Below are positions 53,195 through 62,174 of a stretch of 64,000 bases of DNA, in pieces. Source of the stretch: G020348385 sp964410125. GTDB taxonomy: Bacteria; Acidobacteriota; Aminicenantia; Aminicenantales; Aminicenantaceae. The DNA lies in assembly GCA_964410125.1 (NCBI GenBank), contig CAYPGQ010000012.1, positions 1 through 64,000 on the forward strand, written 5' to 3'. Both the position numbers and the translations under genes were made by a program. Every line of letters starts with the position of its first letter. Position 1 is the stretch's first letter. A model generated the notes under the pieces. It searched no databases, was not told the DNA's origin, and saw nothing but the letters and a program-made list of their open reading frames with translations.

Positions 53195-54190
53195 ATGATG
53201 AAAAAAATGATTACTCTCTTATTGATCGTCTTATTTCTTATGATTTTGTGTGCTAATCTCAAGGCCATTGGTTTATCCGATCCTACAGAGGAAAATGCAG
53301 GTTATGCGCTTCTGGATACCGTCTTTTTCACTTTCAAGGAGCTGGCAGAGATGAAGGAAAGTGTTATGGAGAAAACCCGAAAAGCACTTGCAGCTATGAT
53401 GCACGATGCCAATAATGCTAAAGCTCAGAATCAAATCGATGATGTTTTTTTCAAGAGATTTCATAGGATTCTGGTAGTCCTGAATATTGTGATTACCCCA
53501 GTGGAGAAGGATAAAAGCAACATCATGGGCCCTTATTACTTCAGAGAGATCAATGAATTCATCGAAGATATCGAGGGAGAGAAATACGATGTCCAAAAAG
53601 CAGGAGGGCATGAGGCTATTAACAAACTCTCTCAAGCTATCTCCCACGAAGTCATCGAGCTTCGGCTCTATCTGGACACGAAGGAAAAACGGGAAAAGTT
53701 GATCGAAGAGTACGAAAAACAGATGGGTCTGGAAAAAATGGATGATTCCGAAGCGACCGGTCAAGCAAAGCAATTAAATTCCTTGAGAAAAGTTACTTTT
53801 ATCAACCAGGCTATGACAGACTACATGACGGATTCTGGAGTTCCGCCCAAGCAGTCAGGCACATACACAAGAGGAAGCGAATTTAACGAGGCTCTGTCTC
53901 CGTTTTATATCAAGGTGCTTCCGATAAGCGACAGTTGGGAGGGCAATTATCGGATATACACAGGAAAAGCCTGCAACGGTGTCTATGATGGCATCGAAGG
54001 CTGTACGGATAAAGATATTGTTATCGTTTCATACGGACGGGATGGCAAAAAAGAAAACTGGAAGTACAATTCCAAGAAGCCGGAGGCCGGTCTTTATGAG
54101 ATAAAATCTGACAAAGATTATGATAAAGACCTTGTGATATGGAACGGCAACTGGATCAGAGCACCTCAAATCGCTAAAAAGTATAAATGA
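53195..54190 (+). CDS. Secreted protein with pseudopilin-like C-terminal domain
   Basis: A 331-residue protein with a signal sequence (about 5-24, ITLLLIVLFLMILCANLKA). The central part (about 30-180) is helical. The C-terminal part (about 195-325) resembles the globular head of type II secretion major pseudopilins (GspG): LRKVTFINQAMTDYMTDSGVPP, then FYIKVLPISDSWEGNYRIYTG, CNGVYDGIEGCTDKDIVIVSYGRDGK and DYDKDLVIWNGNWIRAP. The usual prepilin N-terminal helix and cleavage site are not present; it carries an ordinary signal sequence instead. AAGGAGG precedes the ATG. It is third in an operon with an ECF sigma factor and membrane partner, so it may be their sensor or output. Assignment of the head domain is from pattern memory and needs a profile search. 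Confidence 0.65.
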   Translation: MMKKMITLLLIVLFLMILCANLKAIGLSDPTEENAGYALLDTVFFTFKELAEMKESVMEKTRKALAAMMHDANNAKAQNQIDDVFFKRFHRILVVLNIVITPVEKDKSNIMGPYYFREINEFIEDIEGEKYDVQKAGGHEAINKLSQAISHEVIELRLYLDTKEKREKLIEEYEKQMGLEKMDDSEATGQAKQLNSLRKVTFINQAMTDYMTDSGVPPKQSGTYTRGSEFNEALSPFYIKVLPISDSWEGNYRIYTGKACNGVYDGIEGCTDKDIVIVSYGRDGKKENWKYNSKKPEAGLYEIKSDKDYDKDLVIWNGNWIRAPQIAKKYK

Positions 54191-54191
54191 C

Positions 54192-55406
54192 CTAAGCAAA
54201 AAATTCTCGGGGGACCGCCTTTAGGCGAATAATGTCCTTTACTTTCTGACGAACATCGAAGCCATTGGGACAGAAGACACTGCAAGAGCTGCAATCCGTG
54301 CATGGTAGATGGGATCCCAAATCTTCGATCGTGCTGTGGGCCAGGCTCAAATTTTTATAGCCATAGGCATACATATAACTTCTCATCAGGGTAGGAACAT
54401 CCACGTTTGAAGGGCACTGCTCCTCGCATGTACCGCACTGCTGGCAGTAAAGCCCGGCATGGATCTTCCCCTCATCCAGCCTCAGATCTGCTTTTTCTTC
54501 TGGCGTCAACGTCAGATCTTCCATCACAGTAAGGTCCAGCTCCATCTGGTCGAACGCAGTGAATCCCGGAATGGATGTGTGGACATTTTCATTCTGCAGG
54601 GCCCACTTGAGGGCAGCTTTCATGTTGATCGGTTCCTGGCGTTCCTTATCCCAATACGCACCGGCCTGTGTCTTCATGGCCACGATTCCGATCCCTGCTT
54701 TAGCTGCGCGGTCCATGGCCTCTCCGATTTCTTTCTTGTTTTTTTGCCTGAAGTTGTATGCTGAAAGAACGACATCGTAAAAACCGCTCTCCACAGCGGC
54801 ATCCAGCATTTCGTGCTCGTTGCGGTGGGTTGTGAATCCTTTGAACCGGATCTTGCCCTCTTTTTTCATCTTTTCCAGAAATTTCAAGGCAGGCTCGAAA
54901 AAAACGGTTTCTTTCACCGAGATGCCGTGGATGTACAGGATGTCGACATAATCCAAGCCCAACCGTTTGAGGCTGATGTTGAATTCATCCTCGAAGGATT
55001 GAACGTTTTTATCCGGCGGGTAAAGGCCGGTCTTTCGATCCTTAGAGTATGCGACTTTTGTGGCCAGCACATAAGAGTCCCGTTTGCGTTCCTTGATCAC
55101 GCCTCCGATCATTTCCTCGTTTTTGCCGTTCTGGTAACCGTGGGCTGTATCCAACAGAACGATTCCTGCGTCTAATGCGGCTGCCACGAGGTTGGGATTG
55201 TCCGCGTTCATAACACCCATGTTAACGACAGGAAGTTTTATTCCGGTTTTGCCCAGTGTCCGGTATATGAAGTTTTCTTTTTCTCCTAGAGGCCGCTTGG
55301 AATGTCTGAGACCAGCTTTGAGAAAAGCGTTTCCTGCAGCAGTCCCGGCCAGGCCGAGGATTCCGTTTTTGATAAAGCGGCGACGATTGAATTTCTTGTT
55401 TTCCAT
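54192..55406 (-). CDS. Tat-exported aldo/keto reductase with 4Fe-4S domain
   Basis: A 404-residue oxidoreductase. The N-terminus NRRRFIKNGILGLAGTAAG is a clear Tat signal. The aldo/keto reductase barrel (about 45-310) has the tetrad Asp and Tyr in LLDTAHGYQNG, Lys in LATKVA, His in YIHGIS. The C-terminal 85 residues hold two cysteine clusters, CQQCGTCEEQC and CTDCSSCSVFC, predicted to bind iron-sulfur clusters, as in the COG1453-type proteins. ATG 55406 is preceded by AAAGGAGAAAAC; open frame continues 11 codons upstream. It converges with the pseudopilin-like gene at a distance of one base. Paralogue of 42253. Confidence 0.9.
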   Translation of the reverse strand: MENKKFNRRRFIKNGILGLAGTAAGNAFLKAGLRHSKRPLGEKENFIYRTLGKTGIKLPVVNMGVMNADNPNLVAAALDAGIVLLDTAHGYQNGKNEEMIGGVIKERKRDSYVLATKVAYSKDRKTGLYPPDKNVQSFEDEFNISLKRLGLDYVDILYIHGISVKETVFFEPALKFLEKMKKEGKIRFKGFTTHRNEHEMLDAAVESGFYDVVLSAYNFRQKNKKEIGEAMDRAAKAGIGIVAMKTQAGAYWDKERQEPINMKAALKWALQNENVHTSIPGFTAFDQMELDLTVMEDLTLTPEEKADLRLDEGKIHAGLYCQQCGTCEEQCPSNVDVPTLMRSYMYAYGYKNLSLAHSTIEDLGSHLPCTDCSSCSVFCPNGFDVRQKVKDIIRLKAVPREFFA

Positions 55407-55439
55407 GTTTTCTCCTTTTTTATGTTTCCAACTATTCAT

Positions 55440-55469
55440 TTGACTAATACTATCAATTGCGTATATTAT
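55440..55469 (+). promoter_or_regulatory. Candidate sigma-70 promoter of the NlpC/P60 gene
   Basis: TTGACT (55440-55445) is followed after 16 bp by TATATT (55462-55467) or after 18 bp by TATTAT (55464-55469). About 65 bp before the ATG at 55535. Confidence 0.45.
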
Positions 55470-55534
55470 TTCTATAGTTTTTCAAGAAGTCAATGGTTGA
55501 GTCGGTTAACCGACAAAATATATGGGTGGCATTC

Positions 55535-56311
55535 ATGCGACGTCTCGTTTTAGCGGTATTGGCTTTATTCCTCTTTCTGTTCATTTCTTGTTCAAAAAAT
55601 TCTTCCGTGGTTTTGGAAGCAACCTCTCAGTCAGAACAATGGACTGTTTCCAAGACGGGTTTTGTCATTCAAGTCGGGGCCTTCCGCAACTTGGACAATG
55701 CGGTCCGATTGACGCTTTCGCTGAACTCCAAAAACCTTGATGCTTATTATTTCAAGCATGAATCCGGCCTGTATAAGGTTCGGTTCGGAAACTACCTTTC
55801 CCGACGTCCCGCCGAGGAGAATGCTGAACGCATCAAACAGGCCGGTTTCATCCAGGAATATTTTGTTGTAAGCCCGGAAACATATGCGGTCAGCCAATCC
55901 CGACAATCCGGCCTTGAATCTATTCGAAATGAGATCGTCACCCGTGCGCACAGCTTTTTAGGCATACCTTACCGGTGGGGAGGTTATACACCGGATAAGG
56001 GCTTTGACTGCAGCGGCCTGACCATGGCTGTCTATGACCTTGTCGGATTGCATTTGCCCCGGACATCCCTGGCCCAGTTCAGATCCGGCACTCCCGTTTC
56101 AAAGAAAAACCTCGATATGGGTGACCTGGTTTTTTTCCTCGGCCAAAACAAGAATAGGATCTCTCATGTGGGGATCTACACCGGAGATGGGAATTTCATC
56201 CATGCTCCCGGAAAAAACAAGATCATCCGGGTTGAATCTCTTTCCAACCAATATTTTCGGGATCATTTTGCTGGAGCCCGGACATATCTTTCCCCGGAAA
56301 GCCAAGATTAG
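55535..56311 (+). CDS. SPOR-NlpC/P60 cell-wall hydrolase lipoprotein
   Basis: A 258-residue peptidoglycan-active lipoprotein. The signal ends in FLFISC, with Cys19 as probable lipid anchor. A SPOR-like domain (about 41-112: GFVIQVGAFRNLDNAVRLTLSL ... YKVRFGNYLS) would bind denuded septal glycan. The NlpC/P60 endopeptidase (about 130-250) has Cys159 (GFDCSG), His211 (ISHVGIY) and His223 (FIHAPG) as catalytic residues. The fusion suggests stem-peptide cleavage at the division site. The start is placed at 55535; the frame extends to an ATG at 55493 whose extra residues would spoil the signal peptide. Confidence 0.92.
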   Translation: MRRLVLAVLALFLFLFISCSKNSSVVLEATSQSEQWTVSKTGFVIQVGAFRNLDNAVRLTLSLNSKNLDAYYFKHESGLYKVRFGNYLSRRPAEENAERIKQAGFIQEYFVVSPETYAVSQSRQSGLESIRNEIVTRAHSFLGIPYRWGGYTPDKGFDCSGLTMAVYDLVGLHLPRTSLAQFRSGTPVSKKNLDMGDLVFFLGQNKNRISHVGIYTGDGNFIHAPGKNKIIRVESLSNQYFRDHFAGARTYLSPESQD

Positions 56312-56418
56312 CAGGCCCTCACCCACTATGTGTAGGCAAACTCCATTGGAATAAGGTATCAGGTATGTCCGCAGCGCCATTGAGGATCTAGCCTTCACGA
56401 ATTGTTCTTCGAGGGAAA

Positions 56419-56442
56419 CAATATGGGGACGTCCCCATATTG
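56419..56442. repeat. 24-bp perfect palindrome with GGGGACGTCCCC core
   Basis: Each half reads CAATATGGGGAC on its own strand. The core is shared with the palindromes at 8051-8062 and, imperfectly, at 60516-60530, all near gene ends. Confidence 0.85.
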
Positions 56443-56696
56443 TCGGCGATGTTGTATTGAGCACGACTTTTCCTTGGGATCAGAGATCAGGCTAAGCACG
56501 GGAACAAAAAATAGAGTTGTAGGGGTAGGGGTAAATGTGCGCAGTTCAACGCCGCTGAGAAGGGCGATAAGGGAATGGCGTTAAAGATCCTCACTAGAGC
56601 GGAGGACATAACTGATGCCTAGAGATGTGCTTTGGTTGTAAAACCCACACAAAAGGGATGAGAAACAGCAATATCCCTTTGCCGATCCTCAGAATA

Positions 56697-56726
56697 TTGA
56701 ATCCAAGATTGTCTGTATGATATAAT
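56697..56726 (+). promoter_or_regulatory. Candidate sigma-70 promoter of the radical SAM gene
   Basis: TTGAAT (56697-56702), 18 bp, perfect TATAAT (56721-56726). The ATG lies 18 bp after the -10 box with no Shine-Dalgarno sequence, implying a very short leader. Confidence 0.5.
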
Positions 56727-56744
56727 TTAACGTAACGGATTTTA

Positions 56745-58238
56745 ATGAATATTCTATTGATGGGGATGCCTGATGTCAGCAACGGGTATCCCACCCAAAT
56801 GCTCACGACTCCCAATCTCGGATTGTCTTCCATAGCCGCGAATTTAGATGAAAAACATCATGTGAGGATTGCCGATCTCGTTTTGAGGAGGAAGGGTGTA
56901 AAGAGAGCGATACAGGAGGCTCTTGATATAACAAAGCCCGATCTTATTGGCTTGAGTGCTATGACCTTTCAGTATAAGACAGCTTTAAAGGTCGCTTCCT
57001 ACATCAAAGGGCATTATCCTGGGATAAAAATCGCCTTGGGAGGATATCATGCCACGCTCATGTATGAGGAAATCGCAGAGAGCCCCGATGGAACCTTTTT
57101 CGATCTCCTGTTCCGGGGGGAAGGTGACCTGAGTTTTAACGAGGCCGTGAATGCCCTCGAAAATGGAACGGATTTAAAAGAAGTCGATGGACTTTCTTTT
57201 AAAAGGAACGGCAAATTCATCCATAACATGCCGAGAGAACTGGAAGATTTCTCACAGATTAAGCTGCCAGACAGGAAGGCGCGACTGTGGAATGATTTTG
57301 GTGTTTTAAAGGTCCCATGGGACCTGATCGAATTTTCCCGTGGGTGTTTGATGTCCTGCAATTTCTGCAATATACAAAGTATGTATGGGAGAACTTTCAG
57401 AACACACAAAATGGAAAGAGTGATGATGGATATCGTGCAGGCAAAACAAGCGGGCACGAAAATCTTATTATTCGTCGATGACAACATCACGACGGATGTC
57501 AAACTTTTCAAGGATCTTTGTGACGAAATCATTACGAATGGCCATAACGATCTGATTTATGGAGTGCAGGCCAGCTCGATAGGGATTGCATCTTCGGAAA
57601 CTTTGGTGGAGAAAATGGCTAAGGCAGGATTCAAGTACGTATTTTTGGGCATTGAAAGTCCCTCCAAGAAAAATCTTGCCGAGTTGAACAAGGGCGATAT
57701 CGTGGAAAAAAGCGTGAGGTCCGTCAAATATCTGCAAAAACATGGGATCGCAATCGCAGGAGGGTTTATCATCGGTAATCCCGAAGATGATCTTGAAAAG
57801 ATCGAAGACACCTTCAAATTTGCCAAGAGCTTGAGAACCGATTTCTCTGCGGTCCAGATCTTGGTCCCCTATCCCAAAACAAAGATAAGAGAGAGGTTGA
57901 TGCAAATCGGGCTTGTGGTGAAACCTGATAACTATGAAATGTATGATGGAGGCCATTCGGTCATAAAAACCAAATTTCTTGACGAAAATCAATTATTCCT
58001 GGCAAGATACAAGTTCGGGAATAAATATCTCAGTGTGCGCGCATTGAATGTTTTGAAAACTCTCCTGAAAAACAGGAAAAAATCATTGCCGTTTCTCGTA
58101 GGGTCGTTAAAGCTGCTCCCTCCGGCCATTAGCTCATTGATGTTTGGATGGATCAGAAGGCTGGTTTTTAGTGAAAAAAGGAGGTTCTATAGATACGTGC
58201 AGAGAGTGACAACCCTGAATAAATTCGATATTGAGTAA
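56745..58238 (+). CDS. B12-binding-type radical SAM protein
   Basis: A 497-residue radical SAM protein. The N-terminal 150 residues have the layout of a cobalamin-binding Rossmann domain (NILLMGMPD ... TKPDLIGLSAMTFQYKTALKVASYIKGHYPGIKIALGGYHATL), but without the DxHxxG lower-axial motif, so cobalamin may bind base-off/His-off or not at all. The radical SAM core has Cys201-x3-Cys205-x2-Cys208 (SRGCLMSCNFCNI) and later DDNITTD and FLGIESPSKKNL. It is of the class that includes methyltransferases and hopanoid or bacteriochlorophyll tailoring enzymes. The substrate is not predictable. It stands alone between convergent neighbours. Confidence 0.85.
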   Translation: MNILLMGMPDVSNGYPTQMLTTPNLGLSSIAANLDEKHHVRIADLVLRRKGVKRAIQEALDITKPDLIGLSAMTFQYKTALKVASYIKGHYPGIKIALGGYHATLMYEEIAESPDGTFFDLLFRGEGDLSFNEAVNALENGTDLKEVDGLSFKRNGKFIHNMPRELEDFSQIKLPDRKARLWNDFGVLKVPWDLIEFSRGCLMSCNFCNIQSMYGRTFRTHKMERVMMDIVQAKQAGTKILLFVDDNITTDVKLFKDLCDEIITNGHNDLIYGVQASSIGIASSETLVEKMAKAGFKYVFLGIESPSKKNLAELNKGDIVEKSVRSVKYLQKHGIAIAGGFIIGNPEDDLEKIEDTFKFAKSLRTDFSAVQILVPYPKTKIRERLMQIGLVVKPDNYEMYDGGHSVIKTKFLDENQLFLARYKFGNKYLSVRALNVLKTLLKNRKKSLPFLVGSLKLLPPAISSLMFGWIRRLVFSEKRRFYRYVQRVTTLNKFDIE

Positions 58239-58305
58239 TGCCGAAACTCTTGTATATCCTTTCTTATATAAAAACACAAAGTGAAGAATTTTCTGAAAAC
58301 AATTG

Positions 58306-59787
58306 CTATCGAACTCGGGCGAGAAGCTGACCGATTTTTTGAGCAATAGGGCTGGCTCCATTGTCGTAGTTGGACATCACCGCGACGATATACCCTTTGT
58401 CGAGATAGATATTCAAATTCGAGTTTATCCCATCAAATCCTCCGCTGTGGCCAACGACCTTGCCGTTTGGTCCTTCCTCGACCGTAAATCCGTAGCCGTA
58501 ATATTCTCCCGCATAGTCTTTCCACATCTTATTCAAGGATTCTTGCGACACGAGCTTTCCTGTCTGAGTGGCCCGAGCGAATCGGTGGAGGTCTTTGACT
58601 GTGGAGAATCCGCCTCCGGCCGGTCCTCCTTTGATGACATGTTTGTAGAGGTTGTTTTGCCAGCCGTACAGGCTGTTTCGATCCCGGCTGTACCCGATAG
58701 CCAGGTTTTCGACCGGATAATCCATTTCGTAACTATCGGAATCCGTCATGCCAGATGGTTCGTAGATGTTTTTCTGGATGTAATCGAAATAACTGCCGCC
58801 AGTTACGCTCTCGATCACCACCCCTAAAAGCAGCATCCCGGTGTTGCTGTACTGAAAGCGTTTCCCTGGTTCGAAAGCCAGCTTTTCTCCGTTCACCAGG
58901 GACTTGAAATTACCGACATACCTGAAGAGTTCTCTTGATCCCTTCATGTATGTTTCATTGAAATAGCTCCCTAATCCTGAGGTGTGGGTGAGCAGGTGAT
59001 GGATGGTTATTTTGGAGGTAATCTCCGCGGGAAGCCATGACTTGTCCACGTACTTACTAATCGGGTCGTCCAGCGAAAGACTCCCTTTTTCGACAAGCTG
59101 CATGATGGAAGTGGCTGTGAACATCTTGTTCATCGACCCCAGGTTGAATTTGGTGTCGATATTGTTCGGTACATGGAAGCGTTTACTGGCTTCGCCACCC
59201 ACAGATGTCATAAGGATTTTATCTCCTTTGGCGATGAGGAGTGTCCCTGAGAAGACATTCTTTTTAATCAATCCCTCCATCATGTCTTTGAGGTTTTGGA
59301 GGAATTGTTCTTCGTTTAGAGCAGGTTCCTGAACATTGGAGGGAATTCTGGCGATTGTAAAATTCAATCCAGAGATAAGGGAGTCGTTTTTTTCGTCGAG
59401 CCTCATGACAAAAGCACGCCAACTGCCGAAGTTCCGGTCCTTTAGGATAACGACGGTCTCACCTTTACGCTCAGGGACATAGGTGCGTATGCTGTGAAAA
59501 TCCATCCCGCCTGTTTCCTGAAATAGGCCGAGAAAAACATCGATGTGCTGATCCATGGGTGCAAAATTGCGAAATCTTTCCGTGCAGTATTTTTCCAAAA
59601 ATTCACGCAAGCGATCGGGATCGTTGGCGTTTACGACCGTGATAACGGCTTCGATCCGCTCTCCTTTTATTCCCGCAGGCATGACCGATTCGTCGTGGAA
59701 GCTGACTTCGCCCGGCTGTTGAGCCACAGCCGCTTGGAAGGTGAGAAGCAAGAGCAAAAGAACATAGATAAATTTGCGCATTTTCAT
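58306..59787 (-). CDS. Secreted beta-lactamase-fold serine hydrolase
   Basis: A 493-residue exported protein. Signal peptide about 1-22 (ending AAVAQ). An N-terminal domain of about 130 residues resembles the DUF3887/SnoaL-like segments often found before such hydrolases. The beta-lactamase-related domain (about 165-490) has Ser218-x-x-Lys221 (GSMNKMF), Tyr313-Ser-Asn (FQYSNTG) and HSGG near 455. AAGGAGAAC precedes the ATG. It overlaps the upstream small-multidrug-export gene by 4 bp, so they are co-transcribed. An esterase or peptidase role is as likely as any beta-lactam activity. Confidence 0.88.
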   Translation of the reverse strand: MKMRKFIYVLLLLLLTFQAAVAQQPGEVSFHDESVMPAGIKGERIEAVITVVNANDPDRLREFLEKYCTERFRNFAPMDQHIDVFLGLFQETGGMDFHSIRTYVPERKGETVVILKDRNFGSWRAFVMRLDEKNDSLISGLNFTIARIPSNVQEPALNEEQFLQNLKDMMEGLIKKNVFSGTLLIAKGDKILMTSVGGEASKRFHVPNNIDTKFNLGSMNKMFTATSIMQLVEKGSLSLDDPISKYVDKSWLPAEITSKITIHHLLTHTSGLGSYFNETYMKGSRELFRYVGNFKSLVNGEKLAFEPGKRFQYSNTGMLLLGVVIESVTGGSYFDYIQKNIYEPSGMTDSDSYEMDYPVENLAIGYSRDRNSLYGWQNNLYKHVIKGGPAGGGFSTVKDLHRFARATQTGKLVSQESLNKMWKDYAGEYYGYGFTVEEGPNGKVVGHSGGFDGINSNLNIYLDKGYIVAVMSNYDNGASPIAQKIGQLLARVR

Positions 59788-60443
59788 GAAGTTCTCCTTA
59801 TATTATTTGCTTTTTTCCCTCTAGACAGCAGGTTAATCAAATAAAAAATGACAGGCATAACCAGCAGGAATATCGTGATGAACGTGGTTTTGCCCCTGCC
59901 GATTCTATCGATGAACTTGTAAAGCTCGTCGAACCACAATGTCCAGGAAATAACACCCACCCACATGGATGGAAGGACGACGAAAAGCGTGTCCCTATCG
60001 CTGTATCCTTCTAGATTAGCAATGAAGGATCCGATGACTGCTCCGGTCCAGGGCAGGGGGATCCAGACAAAAAAGGCTATGCCGAGGCGGCTCCATTTTT
60101 TAAAAAAATGTTTTCTATTTTCCGCTTTCGTTCTCATGGACCCGATGAATTTCGCCACTAATTTAAACCTTTTGATTCCCTTTGAGAGGGATACGAACAA
60201 GGAGTAGACCAGTAAGATGTATGTTGTGTTGTAGAGAATGATGATCGGAATAATCAGCGAGGGCTTAAACCCGTTTTCCAAGCCGACCGTGATAAAGGGA
60301 AGCCTTCCCCCGATATGGGCGGCGGCGATCATCGAAAGGAACTTGGTGGCCGAGGTTTGATCAAGGATTGCGGATAAGATAAACAGAACGATTTCGATTC
60401 CCAACATCACGATGCCGATGCGGAAAGGCCAAAATTTTATCAT
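59784..60443 (-). CDS. Small multidrug export family (COG2426) membrane protein
   Basis: A 219-residue integral membrane protein. GGRLPFITVGLENGFKP in the N-terminal half and IPLPWTGAVIGSFIANLEG in the second half match the two conserved blocks of the COG2426 / Sm_multidrug_ex family, within five or six transmembrane helices. The family name derives from an early export claim; its transport activity is not well established. It overlaps the beta-lactamase-fold gene downstream by 4 bp (ATGA), forming a two-gene operon. Confidence 0.82.
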   Translation of the reverse strand: MIKFWPFRIGIVMLGIEIVLFILSAILDQTSATKFLSMIAAAHIGGRLPFITVGLENGFKPSLIIPIIILYNTTYILLVYSLFVSLSKGIKRFKLVAKFIGSMRTKAENRKHFFKKWSRLGIAFFVWIPLPWTGAVIGSFIANLEGYSDRDTLFVVLPSMWVGVISWTLWFDELYKFIDRIGRGKTTFITIFLLVMPVIFYLINLLSRGKKANNIRRTS

Positions 60444-60515
60444 GGATTATGTCTGATAGTTTACCCTATATTTGTGGCCCCTTTCCAGGAATTCATCGAA
60501 CCCAAAGGATAAGAA

Positions 60516-60530
60516 TAGGGGACGTCCCTA
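60516..60530. repeat. Imperfect GGGGACGTCCC palindrome at a gene end
   Basis: TAGGGGACGTCCCTA overlaps the stop codon of the NhaC-type gene. Third example of the GGGGACGTCCCC core in this window. Confidence 0.5.
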
Positions 60531-62024
60531 AAGTGTTATCAGAGCGATGATTGTATACATTACAGCTCCTAAAACAGCTGCCAAAGTCGCCAATGGCAGT
60601 TGGGTAAACACATGATCCATTAAGTCTGTACCCGTGGCCAGTGAAGAAAGGATCGTAGTATCTGAGATGGGCGAACAATTGTCACCATAAACCGAGCCTC
60701 CCGTAACAGCGGCGAAACAGAGCAGGTTAAAGAACGGATCAGGATTGACCGAATACGCAAGGGGCATCGCGATGGGAAAAACCACCGCATAGGTACCCCA
60801 AGATGTCCCGATGGAAAAAGATATAAACATGGTCACGAATAAAAAGATAGCCGGTAATAAAAAAGGAATGATCAATTTCCCGCTCGCCCGGATGATGAAA
60901 TTCGCCGTTCCTAATGATCCAGATACGTTTCCCAAAGTGACTGCCAGACCCAAGATTATGGCTCCGACAGTGACTCCTTTGCATCCATTGATAAAACCCT
61001 CGATGACAATCTTTAATCGCATGCCTTGATACATGGCTAAGATCATGGCCGATAACGTGGCCAATATAAACGCTTCGGATACATAGAGCTTACCAATGAT
61101 CAGATAAGGCCCTATAGCGACGGCTAAGAGTACCCCGATAGGAACAAGAAATCCCAGAATGGATGGTTTGAATCCCTCCGGGATTTTGAGATCTGATAAT
61201 TCCTTTGAAATAAGTGGTTGGGCCCCACTCCTGTTTAAGGCTCCGGTGGATTTTACCCGTTCCATAGCCTTTTTCATCCGTTTACCATACCAAGGCAACT
61301 TTTCCCAGCTCAGCAGCAACGTGAATAAGAGGGCGAACCATGCATAAAAATTAAAGGGGATCGCTTTGAAAATATATGCTTTGCTCACGTCCAAATCAGC
61401 AAAGATGGGTGATGTGCCAAAAACAAGTCCTCCAATATAAAGAGGCCATACATTGAATGGCAAAACCGTGGCTACAGGAGAAGCGGTGGAGTCGATGATG
61501 TAAGAGAGTTCCTCATGGCTGACCTTCTTCTCGTCACATACAGGCCGGACAGTGGAACCAGCTAGAATCGTGCTGATGGTCCCTCCTTGGTGAAAAAGCA
61601 CACCCATAAGGTAGGCAAAAAACTTGGCGGTACGTCGATCTTTGGCGATCTTGGCACCGGCCCATCGAGCAAAATATTGAGCACCTCCTGTCTTCCCCCA
61701 GATGCCGATAAGACCCCCCAAGCACCAAAGATAGACCAGCAAGATCTCGCCGTATTTTGCACTTCCAATCGATGGAATCAGGAACTCCTGGACAATGTTA
61801 TACTTCCCGCTGATAAATCCTCCCAGCAATATGCCGGCAAAAAGGGAAGGAATGACTTCACGTGTAGCAAAACAAAGTATGAGGGTGACCAGCGCGGGCA
61901 AGATGGACCAGAAGCCGAAATCTTTTAACGTTTCGTCGAAATTTATAAAATCGGTGTTTACTCTTAGATAGAGGATGACAACGATCCCGATCAGAACAAA
62001 GAGCCATTTTAGGTATCGTTTCAT
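60528..62024 (-). CDS. NhaC-family Na+/H+ antiporter-like transporter
   Basis: A 498-residue membrane protein with about 12 transmembrane helices. Conserved family segments are visible: FATREVIPSLFAGILLGGF, GVLFHQGGTISTILAGSTVRPVCDEKKVS, SFSIGTSWGTYAVVFPIAMPLA and GSVYGDNCSPISDTTILSSLATG. The last two are signature blocks of the NhaC/YqkI ion-transporter family, which exchanges Na+ for H+ or organic ions such as malate/lactate or amino acids. The N-terminal extension of about 30 residues is a further helix. A TTGACA-N17-TAGGAT promoter lies at 62066-62094 (minus strand). It is divergent from the dicarboxylate/amino-acid symporter gene. Confidence 0.92.
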   Translation of the reverse strand: MKRYLKWLFVLIGIVVILYLRVNTDFINFDETLKDFGFWSILPALVTLILCFATREVIPSLFAGILLGGFISGKYNIVQEFLIPSIGSAKYGEILLVYLWCLGGLIGIWGKTGGAQYFARWAGAKIAKDRRTAKFFAYLMGVLFHQGGTISTILAGSTVRPVCDEKKVSHEELSYIIDSTASPVATVLPFNVWPLYIGGLVFGTSPIFADLDVSKAYIFKAIPFNFYAWFALLFTLLLSWEKLPWYGKRMKKAMERVKSTGALNRSGAQPLISKELSDLKIPEGFKPSILGFLVPIGVLLAVAIGPYLIIGKLYVSEAFILATLSAMILAMYQGMRLKIVIEGFINGCKGVTVGAIILGLAVTLGNVSGSLGTANFIIRASGKLIIPFLLPAIFLFVTMFISFSIGTSWGTYAVVFPIAMPLAYSVNPDPFFNLLCFAAVTGGSVYGDNCSPISDTTILSSLATGTDLMDHVFTQLPLATLAAVLGAVMYTIIALITL

Positions 62025-62065
62025 ATCATCCTAATTTTCCCTGTTCATTTTACTTCGAAGCATTA

Positions 62066-62094
62066 ATCCTATGACAGTGATTTGGATTTGTCAA
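62066..62094 (-). promoter_or_regulatory. Sigma-70 promoter of the NhaC-type gene
   Basis: On the minus strand TTGACA (62089-62094), 17 bp, TAGGAT (62066-62071). About 40 bp before the ATG at 62024. Confidence 0.55.
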
Positions 62095-62138
62095 TTTGTC
62101 TACGATTGTTGAAGTGCTTATTGTCACGAGCAGGCAGT

Positions 62139-62167
62139 TTGAGATTTTGCTGATATTGTGGTATTAA
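62139..62167 (+). promoter_or_regulatory. Candidate promoter giving a leaderless symporter mRNA
   Basis: TTGAGA (62139-62144), 17 bp, TATTAA (62162-62167). Start of transcription is predicted at about 62174-62175, the symporter ATG itself; there is no Shine-Dalgarno sequence. Confidence 0.4.
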
Positions 62168-62174
62168 TCTCCCG

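Larger units (their letters stand above)
56312..56744. other. 433-bp stretch without a supportable gene
   Basis: Contains a 24-bp palindrome at 56419-56442, a short G-rich direct repeat (GTAGGGGTAGGGGTA, from about 56519) and a promoter-like pair just before the radical SAM gene. Short frames on both strands are degenerate and match nothing I recognise. It may be decayed mobile or gene-remnant DNA. Confidence 0.5.
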
